A DNA stretch of 64,000 bases from CAJXZP01 sp963974475 (GTDB taxonomy: Bacteria > Bacteroidota > Bacteroidia > Flavobacteriales_G > Salibacteraceae): positions 21,610 through 85,609 of the forward strand of contig CAXBCR010000012.1 in NCBI GenBank assembly GCA_963974475.1, read 5' to 3'. The notes under the pieces were generated by a model, which was given only the letters and a program-made list of their open reading frames with translations, was not told the origin of the DNA and ran no database searches. Positions 35,392 through 44,890 of this stretch are shown in pieces (position 1 is the stretch's first letter; the number at the start of each line of letters is the position of its first letter). The position numbers and the translations under genes were made by a program.

Positions 35392-38076
35392 TTAATAATC
35401 TTCATCATCAAAATCCCACTCTTCAAAATCATCCTCTTTTTTTGCTTTTTTGGACTTTTTCTTCTTCAGTAATTTCTTCAGTAAAGTGGAATCTGTACTC
35501 GTAGAATCCGCCACAACTGCCGTATCCTTGGGAATGGAATCAGAAAATTCGCCCAAATCTACTTCATAGTTAAATTCTTCGGGTTTTTCTTCAACTACCA
35601 CCGAGGTATCCTTTTTAAATAAACCCAATTCTTCTTTTAAAATGGATTTTGCCACTTTCATTTCCTCCGAGGATTGAATACGTAAGCCTTTAGACGAGCC
35701 CAATTTATCCAAATCCACTTCAATCTCCCCGTTTTTGGTGTACACGTGCAAGTAAATCATTCGGTTTCCTAACCCGTCATCTTGTATGTATCCGTATTCG
35801 CTAGTAATGGGTTTCTTCTTACTCAACACTTGTTTGAGATTAAAATCCATAAAATAATCCAACTCGTTAGTAAATGAATGTGTGCCCTGTAAACTAATCG
35901 TTAACGCTGAAGAATGAATATCCATTCTTGGTATAGTAATCACACTATTGGCAATTGTGATGTGGTTACTGATAGTATCAAATTTAATGTGGTGAAGCCT
36001 TTTTTCGAATTGATCCAGATTCACAAAAAGCTTGATAATCCGGTTACTTTCTATCTGCTTAGGGATGTCATACAATAGTTTGTATTCTATTAACTCACCA
36101 TTTAATATTATCACATCCCCATCCAGATTTATCGACTCCGTATTAATTTCTAACTGCTTATTGGAAGTGAAATTATAAATTAAGTTGCAATTAAAATCAC
36201 CGTTTATTTCTTTGTCCGTAAGCACTTTTTGGTCAAAGTTTTTGAATGCTACCAAAAATCGTTTCAATTTTACAGACTTCGTTTTAAGATTTCCGGAATA
36301 ACCAAATCCGTTGGCCCATTGATTCATTTTAAAATTAGCCACGATTTCTCCTCCAAAAGCATTGCAATACAAATTGCCCAAATGCAAGGATTGATTGGCA
36401 AAAACCACATCCGTGTTGATATTAGAAATGATAAGTTCATCCATTTTAAAATTGCCAATTTCAACCGATCCTTGAAAAGCTACCTTATCGGTAAAAGAAA
36501 AATCTTGTTGCTTGTCGGTCTCTTTAGGCGCTGCCCAATCGGCCACATCCAGTTTTTGGGTGGTTACATTTGCATGTACAGCAAGTTGTTTCGATTTGCC
36601 TAAAAGATAACCCAGCCAGTTATTAACCACCCCTGACGCCTTGATTTGAGAATCGGCTATGTTACCATTTAAATCGTTAAAAGCCACCTTGTTTCGGTCT
36701 ATTTCTAAGTCCACATTTACGTGACTCATTGAAGGAATATCTGCTATCTCAAAGGCCCCTTCCTTTAGGCTCACTTTCGCTTTACCTCGCATGGTTTCCA
36801 CATCCGAACCCAAAATAGAATCCATATTTTGAACAGAACCTGAAACCTTTACTTCAAACTCCGCACTACCACTCATTTTAAAATTTTCACCCAAATCCGC
36901 CAGTTTAGAAATCTCTAATAAGTTGGCGATTCCTTTGCAATGAACCTGGTATTTGGGATGCTTTAAATTGCGCAACAAAAACGATCCAGAGGCACTCCCC
37001 TCATGCGTGGATAATCCAAACTCAGGAATGTCAATGGTGGTGGTAGTTGGGTTGGCTAACCGACCTAAATCAAAAGTGCCTTTGGCATGACTCACGGTCA
37101 CTCTTTCTCCGGTTTGTAAATAAGTAAGGACTCCATTCACCACATTAAATCTTCCTGTTATAGCAGGATGACTTGCATTCTTGGTTCTTTCTAAAGCCAT
37201 AAAAACAGCGGCTTCACCATTGATATTATAGGCCTTGATAAACTGAATATGTTTTTTAGGAATAAGTGTTTCTATCTCTTTTAAATTCAATGATTTTGAT
37301 TCAAAAGTATATGCAAAACCATCCGAGTTCGTTTTTCCTTTTACTTCAAAATCATACGCTTCACGCAGCGTTAAAAAACCCCTGGAAATTTGGAAATAAC
37401 CGGTTTCGGTATTTATCGTTAATCCTAAATCTACATGAGCCGTTTCATTTTGAAGGTAGGAAGTCCCATCCAAAGATAGTTTTTGAACATCTACTGTACC
37501 ATAAAGAGCGGTGTTAATCCATTCCTCTTTAAATGCACCTTTCGCAATGATTTTCGGAAAATAAAACTGGTAGGCATCGGTGGTAGAAAAATCGGTAAAC
37601 CCAACCGCACAATTCACTAAGGTAACACTTTCTAAATCCAGCTCAAATTTATCGGTATTGGAAGTATCCGTCACAAATATTTCAAAATTCCCCTCACCCG
37701 CACGATTCATTTCTAAATTTAAAAAACCTTCGTGAGCCTCTATGCTATTCAGTACGTACGATTGATTGAGAATATCAATAATATTAAAGGATAATGAAAA
37801 CGCCTCAAATTCAAAAAGGGTATCGGGTTTACTCGTGTAATTTTTGGATTCAAAACCTACTACGTGGTGTAATGTAACAGAAGCTAACGGGAAATTAGAA
37901 ATAAAGGAAAGGTCAATGGTGGCTACTTTTATCTCAGCATTTAACTGTTTGTTGATTTCTGTCGTTACAGAATCAACCACCTCATCTTGATATATAAAAC
38001 CAAAAACCACCAAAATTGAAAACAGTAATGTTCCAATAATGGTGGTAATTATAATTAGTTTTTTTATGATTCGCAT
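35392..38076 (-). CDS. AsmA-family outer-membrane-biogenesis-like protein
   Basis: 894 residues. N-terminal membrane helix about 7-29 (IIITTIIGTLLFSILVVFGF), then a long beta-rich periplasmic region with AsmA-type segments (INKQLNAEIKVATIDLSFISNFPLASVTLHHV; FSLSFNIIDILNQSYVLNSIEAHEGFLNLEMNR). The last ~45 residues are low-complexity (KKLLKKKKSKKAKKEDDFEEWDFDDEDY). AsmA/TamB-type proteins are linked to lipid transport and outer-membrane protein assembly. Exact role here is inferred only from family. Confidence 0.8.
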   Translation of the reverse strand: MRIIKKLIIITTIIGTLLFSILVVFGFIYQDEVVDSVTTEINKQLNAEIKVATIDLSFISNFPLASVTLHHVVGFESKNYTSKPDTLFEFEAFSLSFNIIDILNQSYVLNSIEAHEGFLNLEMNRAGEGNFEIFVTDTSNTDKFELDLESVTLVNCAVGFTDFSTTDAYQFYFPKIIAKGAFKEEWINTALYGTVDVQKLSLDGTSYLQNETAHVDLGLTINTETGYFQISRGFLTLREAYDFEVKGKTNSDGFAYTFESKSLNLKEIETLIPKKHIQFIKAYNINGEAAVFMALERTKNASHPAITGRFNVVNGVLTYLQTGERVTVSHAKGTFDLGRLANPTTTTIDIPEFGLSTHEGSASGSFLLRNLKHPKYQVHCKGIANLLEISKLADLGENFKMSGSAEFEVKVSGSVQNMDSILGSDVETMRGKAKVSLKEGAFEIADIPSMSHVNVDLEIDRNKVAFNDLNGNIADSQIKASGVVNNWLGYLLGKSKQLAVHANVTTQKLDVADWAAPKETDKQQDFSFTDKVAFQGSVEIGNFKMDELIISNINTDVVFANQSLHLGNLYCNAFGGEIVANFKMNQWANGFGYSGNLKTKSVKLKRFLVAFKNFDQKVLTDKEINGDFNCNLIYNFTSNKQLEINTESINLDGDVIILNGELIEYKLLYDIPKQIESNRIIKLFVNLDQFEKRLHHIKFDTISNHITIANSVITIPRMDIHSSALTISLQGTHSFTNELDYFMDFNLKQVLSKKKPITSEYGYIQDDGLGNRMIYLHVYTKNGEIEVDLDKLGSSKGLRIQSSEEMKVAKSILKEELGLFKKDTSVVVEEKPEEFNYEVDLGEFSDSIPKDTAVVADSTSTDSTLLKKLLKKKKSKKAKKEDDFEEWDFDDEDY

Positions 38077-38109
38077 TTAGCGATAACGCTACTTCAGAGT
38101 GGTTATTAC

Positions 38110-39120
38110 TTAATTACTCTTTAGCATTTTTAAACTTCCTACTTCTAATGGATCCAAGAAACGGAATTTACCTCTACCTAATTTCTTTTTAGTAATTCCA
38201 GCAAAAGAAATACGCTCTAAAGAAACTACACGGTAACCCATTGATTCAAAAATTCTACGAATCACACGGTTTTTACCTGAGTGTAATTCTAAACGAACGC
38301 TATCTCTTACACCTGCTTTGTAAAAACCAGCACTATCTGCCTTTATTACACCATCGGCCAATTCAATACCTTCCGTTACTCTAGCTAAATCTTCAGGAGT
38401 TACTTCTTTATTCAATTTAACGTTGTAGATTTTTGTAATTCCAAATGAAGGATGCGTCAATTTTGTCGCCATTTCACCGTCATTCGTTAAAATCAATACA
38501 CCGGTAGTGTAGCGATCCAAACGTCCTACAGGATATACACGCTCTTTACATGCGTTTTTAACGATGTCAATAACCGTTCTTCTTCCTTGAGGATCATCCA
38601 AAGTGGTAATCGTATCTTTTGGTTTATTCAAAAGCACGTACACCATTCTTTCTGGTTTCAATTCTTCGTCCGCCAATTTAACTACATCGCCCATCATAAC
38701 GCGAGAACCCAATGTACTCACTGGTTTGTCATTAATGGTTACAATTCCTGCTGCAATTAGCTTATCCGCTTCACGTCTTGAACAAATACCAGCATTCGCT
38801 AAATATTTATTTAAACGTTCTCCTTTTTCTTCATTAAAGATGCGTTCAATACCCTGTGCTTTAGGAATAAAGCTTTGTTTTCTTCTAGGCTTGTACCCTT
38901 CTTTTCGGTAATGAGAATATCCGTTTTTGTCAATTTTGGTATAAGATCTAGAATCTTCTTGACTTGAATTGCTCTCGTAAGAATTTCCGTAAGAGTTTCC
39001 GTCTACTTCACCTTCGCTTTCGCTAAAGTCTTGGCTAATTCTTACTCTTCTTCTTTTCTGTCCTCCGGATGGAGCACTGTTGTAATCGTCTTCTGTACTA
39101 TTAAAATCGTCCCGACTCAT
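38110..39120 (-). CDS. rluB: 23S rRNA pseudouridine synthase, RluB/RsuA family
   Basis: 336 residues. The first ~95 are charged low-complexity. Then an S4 RNA-binding domain (ERLNKYLANAGICSRREADKLIAAGIVTINDKPV, about 99-132) and the PsuA-type catalytic domain with GRLDRYTTGVLILTND (catalytic Asp near 201). It modifies a uridine in 23S rRNA. The polar N-terminal extension is longer than in E. coli RluB but is something I know from Bacteroidota homologues. Confidence 0.9.
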   Translation of the reverse strand: MSRDDFNSTEDDYNSAPSGGQKRRRVRISQDFSESEGEVDGNSYGNSYESNSSQEDSRSYTKIDKNGYSHYRKEGYKPRRKQSFIPKAQGIERIFNEEKGERLNKYLANAGICSRREADKLIAAGIVTINDKPVSTLGSRVMMGDVVKLADEELKPERMVYVLLNKPKDTITTLDDPQGRRTVIDIVKNACKERVYPVGRLDRYTTGVLILTNDGEMATKLTHPSFGITKIYNVKLNKEVTPEDLARVTEGIELADGVIKADSAGFYKAGVRDSVRLELHSGKNRVIRRIFESMGYRVVSLERISFAGITKKKLGRGKFRFLDPLEVGSLKMLKSN

Positions 39121-39249
39121 AATTCAAAAATTTATTTTGGTTTTTTATTTAAGCGTGCAATAATACATTAAAATATAGCGATAGCGTAATGACTTTCATC
39201 TCATTCCCTTATTATTAAGTAAATTTTAATAAAAAATCTTCCGTTTTGC

Positions 39250-39612
39250 CTACCAACTAGGTTTAAATGCGTCTATAATATGATTAATACTTTCATTATT
39301 TTGGTTACTTATAATACCAAAAATATCGAATCTTCCTTCGTTATCCAAATCATTTTCAATTAAATAATGATGCGCCACCTTGATTATTCGTTTTTGCTTC
39401 GCTCTTGAAACGGCTTCTTCGGGTTCTCCTAAATAATTATTTGCTCTCGTTTTTACTTCTACAAATACAATGTAGTCTTCTATCTTCGCAATAATATCCA
39501 CTTCATCTCTCCCAAACCGATAGTTTTTCTCCAGTATTTCATAGCCTTTCTTGGCTAAATAATTGGCCGCCATTTCTTCGCCTAGTGTTCCTAACTCGTT
39601 ATGATCTGCCAT
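39250..39612 (-). CDS. yraN: YraN family endonuclease-like protein
   Basis: 120 residues matching UPF0102/YraN: HNELGTLGEEMAANYLAKKGYEILEKNYRFGRDEVDIIAKIEDYIVFVEVKTR, with the EVD and ExK restriction-endonuclease-like residues intact. Cellular role is not well defined. Its start overlaps the end of ldcA by 14 bp, so the two are translated from one message. Confidence 0.92.
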   Translation of the reverse strand: MADHNELGTLGEEMAANYLAKKGYEILEKNYRFGRDEVDIIAKIEDYIVFVEVKTRANNYLGEPEEAVSRAKQKRIIKVAHHYLIENDLDNEGRFDIFGIISNQNNESINHIIDAFKPSW

Positions 39613-40522
39613 GCTCCACTAATTTTAAATTACTACCTGATTTTGATACTGCCAACTGATACGTATATCCTAAAACAATAGCTTGGTTATTTAATTGATG
39701 TCCCGCAGGAAACCCAAATGCGACAGGGTAGGCATATTCTGATACCATGGCTTTAATCAACTCTGCCACCTCGCACCCAAAAACTTCCTGGCTTTGTTTC
39801 ATATCGGTGAGACCACCAATCACCAAACCGGCCAAATTATCCAATTTACCCGCTTTTTTTAGCGCCCATAACATTCGGTCTATTTTATACGCGTATTCCG
39901 ACACTTCTTCAATAAATAATATTTTTCCATCGGTTGTAATGTCTAATGTTGTTCCAATCAAACTTTCCAAAATAGCCAAGTTTCCCCCCACTACGCGAGC
40001 AGTAACCTCTCCGAATCTATTTAGGTTGTTTGCACTAAACGGGATGGCTAAATTTTGTCCAAATAACGCTTTTCTAAGCGTCACCAAGGTATCACTGTCA
40101 TCTGTAAGCTCATCTAAATAAACCAGCGCTAATCCATGGATTGATGGGTAGTTCAACACCCCCTGCATTTTGTTATGCAAAACCGTAATATCGCTAAAAC
40201 CTACCAGCCATTTGGGATTCTTTTTAAAGATGGCATAATCCACGCTATCCACAATACGAATAGTGCCGTAGCCTCCACGCGCACATATAATAGCCTTAGC
40301 GGTAGGATGATCTAAAGCCCACTGCAAATCAGAAGCGCGTTCGGAATCTGTTCCCGAAAAATAGCGATGTTTTCCGAGCGCAAAGGGTCCTACTTCTACT
40401 TGCAACCCCCAACTTTCTAGAAGCGCAATTCCCTTGTCCACAAAAGAAGCTTCAATGCTTTTTGCGGGAGAAATTATTAATACCGTATCTCCTTTTCGTA
40501 AGGAAGCAATATGCTGGATCAT
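39599..40522 (-). CDS. ldcA: Muramoyltetrapeptide (LD-) carboxypeptidase, S66 family
   Basis: 307 residues. Segments VLIISPAKSI (about 14-23), AIICARGGYGTIRIVDSVDY (about 86-105), VGGNLAILESLIGT and ILFIEEVSEYAYKIDRML fit S66 LD-carboxypeptidase, which removes the terminal D-Ala of recycled tetrapeptides. The nucleophile motif is commonly GGYGS; here it is GGYGT. The Glu/His pair of the C-terminal half appears present (GFPAGHQLNN). It overlaps yraN by 14 bp. Confidence 0.87.
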   Translation of the reverse strand: MIQHIASLRKGDTVLIISPAKSIEASFVDKGIALLESWGLQVEVGPFALGKHRYFSGTDSERASDLQWALDHPTAKAIICARGGYGTIRIVDSVDYAIFKKNPKWLVGFSDITVLHNKMQGVLNYPSIHGLALVYLDELTDDSDTLVTLRKALFGQNLAIPFSANNLNRFGEVTARVVGGNLAILESLIGTTLDITTDGKILFIEEVSEYAYKIDRMLWALKKAGKLDNLAGLVIGGLTDMKQSQEVFGCEVAELIKAMVSEYAYPVAFGFPAGHQLNNQAIVLGYTYQLAVSKSGSNLKLVEHGRS

Positions 40523-40666
40523 ACACTTATTTTACACAAATGTAAATGCAAATTTTTCAATTAACTTGATTTAATATACTATTCCCAAAAAAATTAAGAT
40601 TGCTAGTAACGCTTAACCCAATATCTTAGCCCATTTTTGCAAATAACAATCTGATTCTCAAAAAAC

Positions 40667-40696
40667 TTTGAGGTTTTAAAAAAGATTGTACATTTG
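40667..40696 (+). promoter_or_regulatory. Promoter of the yceD-rpmF-fabH-acc cluster
   Basis: TTTG at 40667-40670, an 18 bp spacer and TACATTTG at 40689-40696, followed by GCAGCCC. This is an excellent Bacteroidota promoter; the start codon of the DUF177 gene is at 40731. Confidence 0.8.
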
Positions 40697-40730
40697 CAGC
40701 CCACTTTTGGGATGATACTTTATTGAATAC

Positions 40731-41252
40731 ATGACTAAATTAGAGGAATATCTGAAACAATTTGTTGTACAGTTTTCTGGTTTAAAATTGGGAGTTCATA
40801 AGTATGAGTTCGAAGTTGTGGATTTGTTCTTTGAGCAGTTTAACATTGAGGATGTTACTGGTGGCCAGTTTCACATCGATCTTTCTTTAGAAAAGAGAGA
40901 TAATATGATGGAACTTATATTCAAATTTAATGGTTCCCTTTCTACAAGTTGTGACCGGTGTCTAGATCCGTTGCAAATTCACTTAGAAGGAGAAAGAGAA
41001 TTGTTGGTTAAATTTGGAGAAACTACCAGTACCGAAAACGATGAGCTTCTTGTACTAGGCTATGAAGCATATCAACTAGATGTTGCTCCTTACATATATG
41101 AGTTTATCGCTTTAAACTTTCCATTACGGAAAGTGCATAACGAAGATGAATGTAATCAAGAAGTAATAAATAGACTATATCCCGATGTTGAAGAACAGCA
41201 AGAAGACAATGAAACTTCCAATATGTGGGACAAATTGAAAGAATTAAAGTAA
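40731..41252 (+). CDS. yceD: DUF177 / YceD protein
   Basis: 173 residues. DUF177 features: IEDVTGGQFHIDLSLEKRDNMMELIFKFNGSLSTSCDRCLDPLQIHLEGERELLVKFG, and the acidic C-terminal NRLYPDVEEQ. The paired Cys (SCDRC) is typical. The family accompanies rpmF in many bacteria and has been linked to 23S rRNA metabolism. rpmF starts 25 bp downstream, so they share the promoter above. Confidence 0.9.
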   Translation: MTKLEEYLKQFVVQFSGLKLGVHKYEFEVVDLFFEQFNIEDVTGGQFHIDLSLEKRDNMMELIFKFNGSLSTSCDRCLDPLQIHLEGERELLVKFGETTSTENDELLVLGYEAYQLDVAPYIYEFIALNFPLRKVHNEDECNQEVINRLYPDVEEQQEDNETSNMWDKLKELK

Positions 41253-41277
41253 GAATTAAAGATTAAAACGAGATATT

Positions 41278-41469
41278 ATGGCACATCCTAAACGGAAAAT
41301 TTCCAAAACAAGAAGAGACAAGAGAAGAACTCACATTAATGCAGAAATGCCTACAATCGCTATCGATTCAACTACAGGCCAACCGCATTTATTTCACCGT
41401 GCACACTGGTTTGAAGGAAAACTTTACTACAAAGGAAAAGTAGTAATGGAAAAAGAAACCATGGCATAA
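41278..41469 (+). CDS. rpmF: 50S ribosomal protein L32
   Basis: 63 residues. MAHPKRKISKTRRDKRRTH is the invariant L32 start. The zinc-ribbon region lacks all four Cys (AIDSTTGQPHLFHRAHWFEGKLYYKGK), so this is a zinc-independent C-minus version, which I recall as usual in flavobacteria. A terminator follows at 41493-41522, then fabH. Confidence 0.95.
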   Translation: MAHPKRKISKTRRDKRRTHINAEMPTIAIDSTTGQPHLFHRAHWFEGKLYYKGKVVMEKETMA

Positions 41470-41492
41470 TTCTTCAAAAAAAAATTATTTGG

Positions 41493-41522
41493 AAGACCAG
41501 CATTTTTTGTTGGTCTTTTTTT
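41493..41522 (+). terminator. Terminator after rpmF
   Basis: Stem AAGACCAGC / GTTGGTCTT (one G-T pair) with a T-rich loop and a T7 tail at 41516-41522. It separates yceD-rpmF from fabH. Confidence 0.8.
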
Positions 41523-41526
41523 GTTT

Positions 41527-41636
41527 GTACCTACTAGAAACAGTATGCGTACCTACTAAACAAATGTTTTCAACAGAAGTCATGGGGCAATATGACACTA
41601 AAACATTTTTTACTTAGGGTGTTTTAAATACTTTCG
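41527..41636 (+). promoter_or_regulatory. fabH upstream region: direct repeat and promoter
   Basis: Direct repeat GTACCTACTA at 41527-41536 and 41549-41558, exactly 22 bp apart (about two helix turns). A candidate -7 TACTTTCG is at 41629-41636 (one mismatch), followed by CCCC, with fabH at 41680. No clear -33. The repeat may be a regulator site, but no factor is recognised. Confidence 0.45.
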
Positions 41637-41679
41637 CCCCACATTATGTCCGTAAAACAGGCACTAAAACATCTTTACA

Positions 41680-42678
41680 ATGAGTAAGATTACTGCAGCA
41701 ATTACAGGTGTACAAGGTTTTGTACCAGACTATGTCCTCACTAACAAAGAGTTGGAGACAATGGTTGACACCAACAGTGAATGGATTGTTTCCAGAACAG
41801 GAATTGAAGAAAGACACATACTAAAGGGTGAAAACTTAGGTCCTAGCGACATGGCAGCTCCTGCTGTTATTGAGCTTATGAAAAAGACCAATACTAAACC
41901 CGATGAAGTTGACTTGTTAATATTTGCAACAGTTACTTCAGACATGATTTTTCCGGCAGCCGCAAATTTAACCATGCACAAAGCAGGTATCACTAGCGGA
42001 TTTGGATATGATATTAATGCTGCTTGTTCAGGATTACTTTATTCTTTGGCTACCGCTTCTAAATTTATTGAAACCGGTAAGTACAAAAAAGTAATTGTAT
42101 GTGGATTTGATAAAATGTCATCTATCGTAGATTATACCGACCGGACCACCTGTGTCATTTTTGGTGATGGGGGAGGTGCTTTAATGCTCGAACCAAATAC
42201 CGATGGGTACGGAATTCAAGATACCATTTTGGAAAGTGACGGTGCTGGATGGAAACATCTTCATCAAAAAGCTGGTGGATCAGCTAATCCTCCTACACAC
42301 GCAACCGTAGAAGCTGGATTACATTACGTATACCAAGAAGGTCAACCGGTATTTAAATGGGCGGTATCTAAAATGGCAGATGTATCTCGCGCCATTATGG
42401 ATAGAAATAATTTATCTCCAGACGATGTAGCGTATTTAGTACCTCATCAAGCCAATTTAAGAATTATTGAAGCCACTCGTAGAAGAATGGAAGTTTCGCC
42501 AGACAAGGTGATGATAAACATTCAAAAGTATGGGAATACAACATCTGGAACCATCCCATTATGTTTATGGGAATGGGAATCCAAACTTAAAAAAGGCGAT
42601 AACCTTATTTTAGCTGCCTTTGGCGGTGGGTTTACTTGGGGTTCAATATACTTGAAATGGGCCTACGATCCTAAATAA
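41680..42678 (+). CDS. fabH: 3-oxoacyl-ACP synthase III
   Basis: 332 residues. Condenses acetyl-CoA with malonyl-ACP to start fatty-acid synthesis. Cys of the triad is in AACSGLL near residue 113, His in VPHQANLRII near 255, and Asn in YGNTTSGTIPL near 285. N-terminal ITGVQGFVPDYVLTN is typical. In a Bacteroidota it may prefer branched primers, but that is not readable. Upstream of accB-accC; accB starts 100 bp downstream. Confidence 0.96.
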   Translation: MSKITAAITGVQGFVPDYVLTNKELETMVDTNSEWIVSRTGIEERHILKGENLGPSDMAAPAVIELMKKTNTKPDEVDLLIFATVTSDMIFPAAANLTMHKAGITSGFGYDINAACSGLLYSLATASKFIETGKYKKVIVCGFDKMSSIVDYTDRTTCVIFGDGGGALMLEPNTDGYGIQDTILESDGAGWKHLHQKAGGSANPPTHATVEAGLHYVYQEGQPVFKWAVSKMADVSRAIMDRNNLSPDDVAYLVPHQANLRIIEATRRRMEVSPDKVMINIQKYGNTTSGTIPLCLWEWESKLKKGDNLILAAFGGGFTWGSIYLKWAYDPK

Positions 42679-42778
42679 AAACAGACACTAAAAAATTACG
42701 AATTTGCGATTGGTAGATAAACTTAAATCTCTACTTTTATCGGTTCGTTTTATAAATTGAAAATTAAAACTTTAGATT

Positions 42779-43276
42779 ATGGATATAGATAAAATCCAAG
42801 CATTAATCAAGTTCGTTTCGAAACAAGGAGTATCGGAAGTAGAATTGGAAACAGAAGATTTTAAAATCACAATTAAATCCGATAAAAACCAAAAAGCAGC
42901 TGAGCCTCAAATAATACAAGCTCAAATGCCAATGATGCAAGCCATGCAAGCGCCAATGGCCGCTCCCGCACCTGTGGCAGCAGCTCCTGAAGCGGCTCCT
43001 GCACCTGCAGCTCCCAAAAAAGAAGAAACAAACAACTATATTACCGTTAAATCTCCAATGATTGGAACCTTTTATCGTGCAGCAGGACCGGGCAAACCGA
43101 CTTTTGTTGAGGTAGGCGACAGCATTAAAGAAGGGTCGGTAACTTGTATTATCGAAGCCATGAAATTGTTCAATGAAATTGAATCAGAAGTTTCTGGTAA
43201 AATCGTTAAAATTCTTGTGGATGATGCTACTCCTGTGGAGTACGACCAACCATTATTTTTAGTTGATCCATCCTAA
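42779..43276 (+). CDS. accB: Biotin carboxyl carrier protein of acetyl-CoA carboxylase
   Basis: 165 residues. N-terminal helix (DIDKIQALIKFVSKQGVSEVELE), an Ala/Pro-rich linker about 47-80 (APMAAPAPVAAAPEAAP), and the C-terminal biotinyl domain with EAMKLFNEI; the Lys of AMK carries biotin (about residue 131). Carries CO2 between AccC and AccAD. accC follows after 24 bp. Confidence 0.96.
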   Translation: MDIDKIQALIKFVSKQGVSEVELETEDFKITIKSDKNQKAAEPQIIQAQMPMMQAMQAPMAAPAPVAAAPEAAPAPAAPKKEETNNYITVKSPMIGTFYRAAGPGKPTFVEVGDSIKEGSVTCIIEAMKLFNEIESEVSGKIVKILVDDATPVEYDQPLFLVDPS

Positions 43277-43300
43277 TTATTCACCTTTAAATCTAAATCT

Positions 43301-44683
43301 ATGTTTGGATTAGGTAAATCGGATAAAGAAAAAAGCAATATGTTTAATAAAATTCTTATTGCCAATAGAGGCGAGATCGCCCTTAGAATTATCCGTACAT
43401 GTAAGGAAATGGGCATAAAAACGGTAGCCGTATATTCTACTGCAGATGCCGAAAGTTTACATGTTCGTTTTGCAGATGAAGCCGTATGTATCGGTCCAGC
43501 AAGTAGTGCAGAGTCCTATTTAAAAATTCCGAATATCATGGCAGCGTGTGAAATCACCAATGCTGATGCTATTCATCCAGGTTACGGATTCTTATCAGAA
43601 AATTCTAAATTTTCTAAAATTTGCGAAGAACATAACATTAAATTCATTGGCGCTTCAAGCGACATGATTGATGGAATGGGCGATAAAGCCAATGCAAAAG
43701 CAACCATGATTAAAGCAGGCGTACCGTGTATTCCTGGCTCGAAAGGTTTGCTTAAAAACGCAGCTGACGCTAAAAAAGAGGCCGAAAAAGCAGGTTACCC
43801 CGTTATACTAAAAGCTACAGCTGGTGGTGGTGGTAAAGGAATGCGATTGGTATGGAAAGAGGAAGATATTGAGTCTGCGCTTGATGCTGCGATGTCGGAA
43901 GCCATGATTAATTTTGGTAATGACGGAATGTATTTGGAAAAATTCATTGAAGAACCGCACCATATTGAAATTCAAATTGCGGGAGACCGTTTTGGAAAAG
44001 CATGTCACTTATCAGAAAGAGATTGCTCCATTCAAAGACGTCATCAAAAACTAGTAGAAGAAACTCCTTCGCCATTTATCAATGCTAAATTGCGTGAAAA
44101 AATGGGGAAAGCAGCCGTAAAAGCCGCAGAATCTATTGGATATGAAGGCGTTGGAACGGTTGAGTTTTTGGTAGATAAAAACCATGATTTTTACTTTATG
44201 GAAATGAATACTCGAATTCAAGTAGAGCATACCATTACCGAAGAAGTAGTGCAACATGATTTAATCAAAGAACAAATTAAATTGGCCGCAGGCGAGCCTA
44301 TTTCAGGTAAAAATTATTACCCGCAAATGCACGCTATCGAATGCCGTATTAATGCAGAGGATCCTTACGCTAATTTCCGCCCAAGTCCTGGTAAGATTAC
44401 ATCATACCACGCACCGGGAGGACACGGAATTAGATTAGACACCCACGTTTATGCAGGATATACCATTCCTCCATATTACGATTCAATGGTAGCTAAATTA
44501 ATAGCCGTTGCGCAAACACGCGAAGAAGCCATTGAAAAAATGGAACGTGCATTAGATGAGTTTGTGATTGAAGGCGTAAAAACCACCATTCCATTCCATC
44601 AAAAATTAATGAAAAACGAACAGTTTAGAAAAGGGGTATTCACTACCGCTTTCTTAGAAGAATGGGATTTTACCAAAGCGTAA
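43301..44683 (+). CDS. accC: Biotin carboxylase of acetyl-CoA carboxylase
   Basis: 460 residues. The ATP-grasp enzyme carboxylates biotin on AccB. ILIANRGEIALRIIRTCKEMGI is the classic N-terminus, with ATP-binding KATAGGGGKGMRLV (about 168-181) and EMNTRIQVEHTITEEV (about 304-319). The annotated start at 43301 adds MFGLGKSDKEKSN before the usual MFNKILIANRGE; the ATG at 43340 is the more family-like start. A strong terminator follows at 44707-44736. Confidence 0.95.
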   Translation: MFGLGKSDKEKSNMFNKILIANRGEIALRIIRTCKEMGIKTVAVYSTADAESLHVRFADEAVCIGPASSAESYLKIPNIMAACEITNADAIHPGYGFLSENSKFSKICEEHNIKFIGASSDMIDGMGDKANAKATMIKAGVPCIPGSKGLLKNAADAKKEAEKAGYPVILKATAGGGGKGMRLVWKEEDIESALDAAMSEAMINFGNDGMYLEKFIEEPHHIEIQIAGDRFGKACHLSERDCSIQRRHQKLVEETPSPFINAKLREKMGKAAVKAAESIGYEGVGTVEFLVDKNHDFYFMEMNTRIQVEHTITEEVVQHDLIKEQIKLAAGEPISGKNYYPQMHAIECRINAEDPYANFRPSPGKITSYHAPGGHGIRLDTHVYAGYTIPPYYDSMVAKLIAVAQTREEAIEKMERALDEFVIEGVKTTIPFHQKLMKNEQFRKGVFTTAFLEEWDFTKA

Positions 44684-44706
44684 TCTTTTCATTTATACAA
44701 ATAATC

Positions 44707-44736
44707 AAAAGGCTTCCAAATTGGGAGCCTTTTTTT
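44707..44736 (+). terminator. Terminator after accC, twin of 47501-47530
   Basis: AAAAGGCTTCC, loop AAATT, GGGAGCC and T7 (44730-44736). The same sequence recurs after the lipoprotein pair with one difference (GGGC instead of GGGA). Confidence 0.85.
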
Positions 44737-44890
44737 ATTCCAAAATTATTTATATTTTTAGAGCAGATTAAAAATTAATGACCTACGATAAGATGCAAAA
44801 AAAATTCTAAAAAATATAAACTCATTCATTTAATGGCAATAATGCCGCCCTCTTCTTAATACAAGAGTTCATTTATTAAATTCAAGCAAA

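Noticed and set aside
44686..44890. Possible promoter of the zincin gene
   Set aside because: No TAnnTTTG box with suitable spacing is visible; I left it unannotated.
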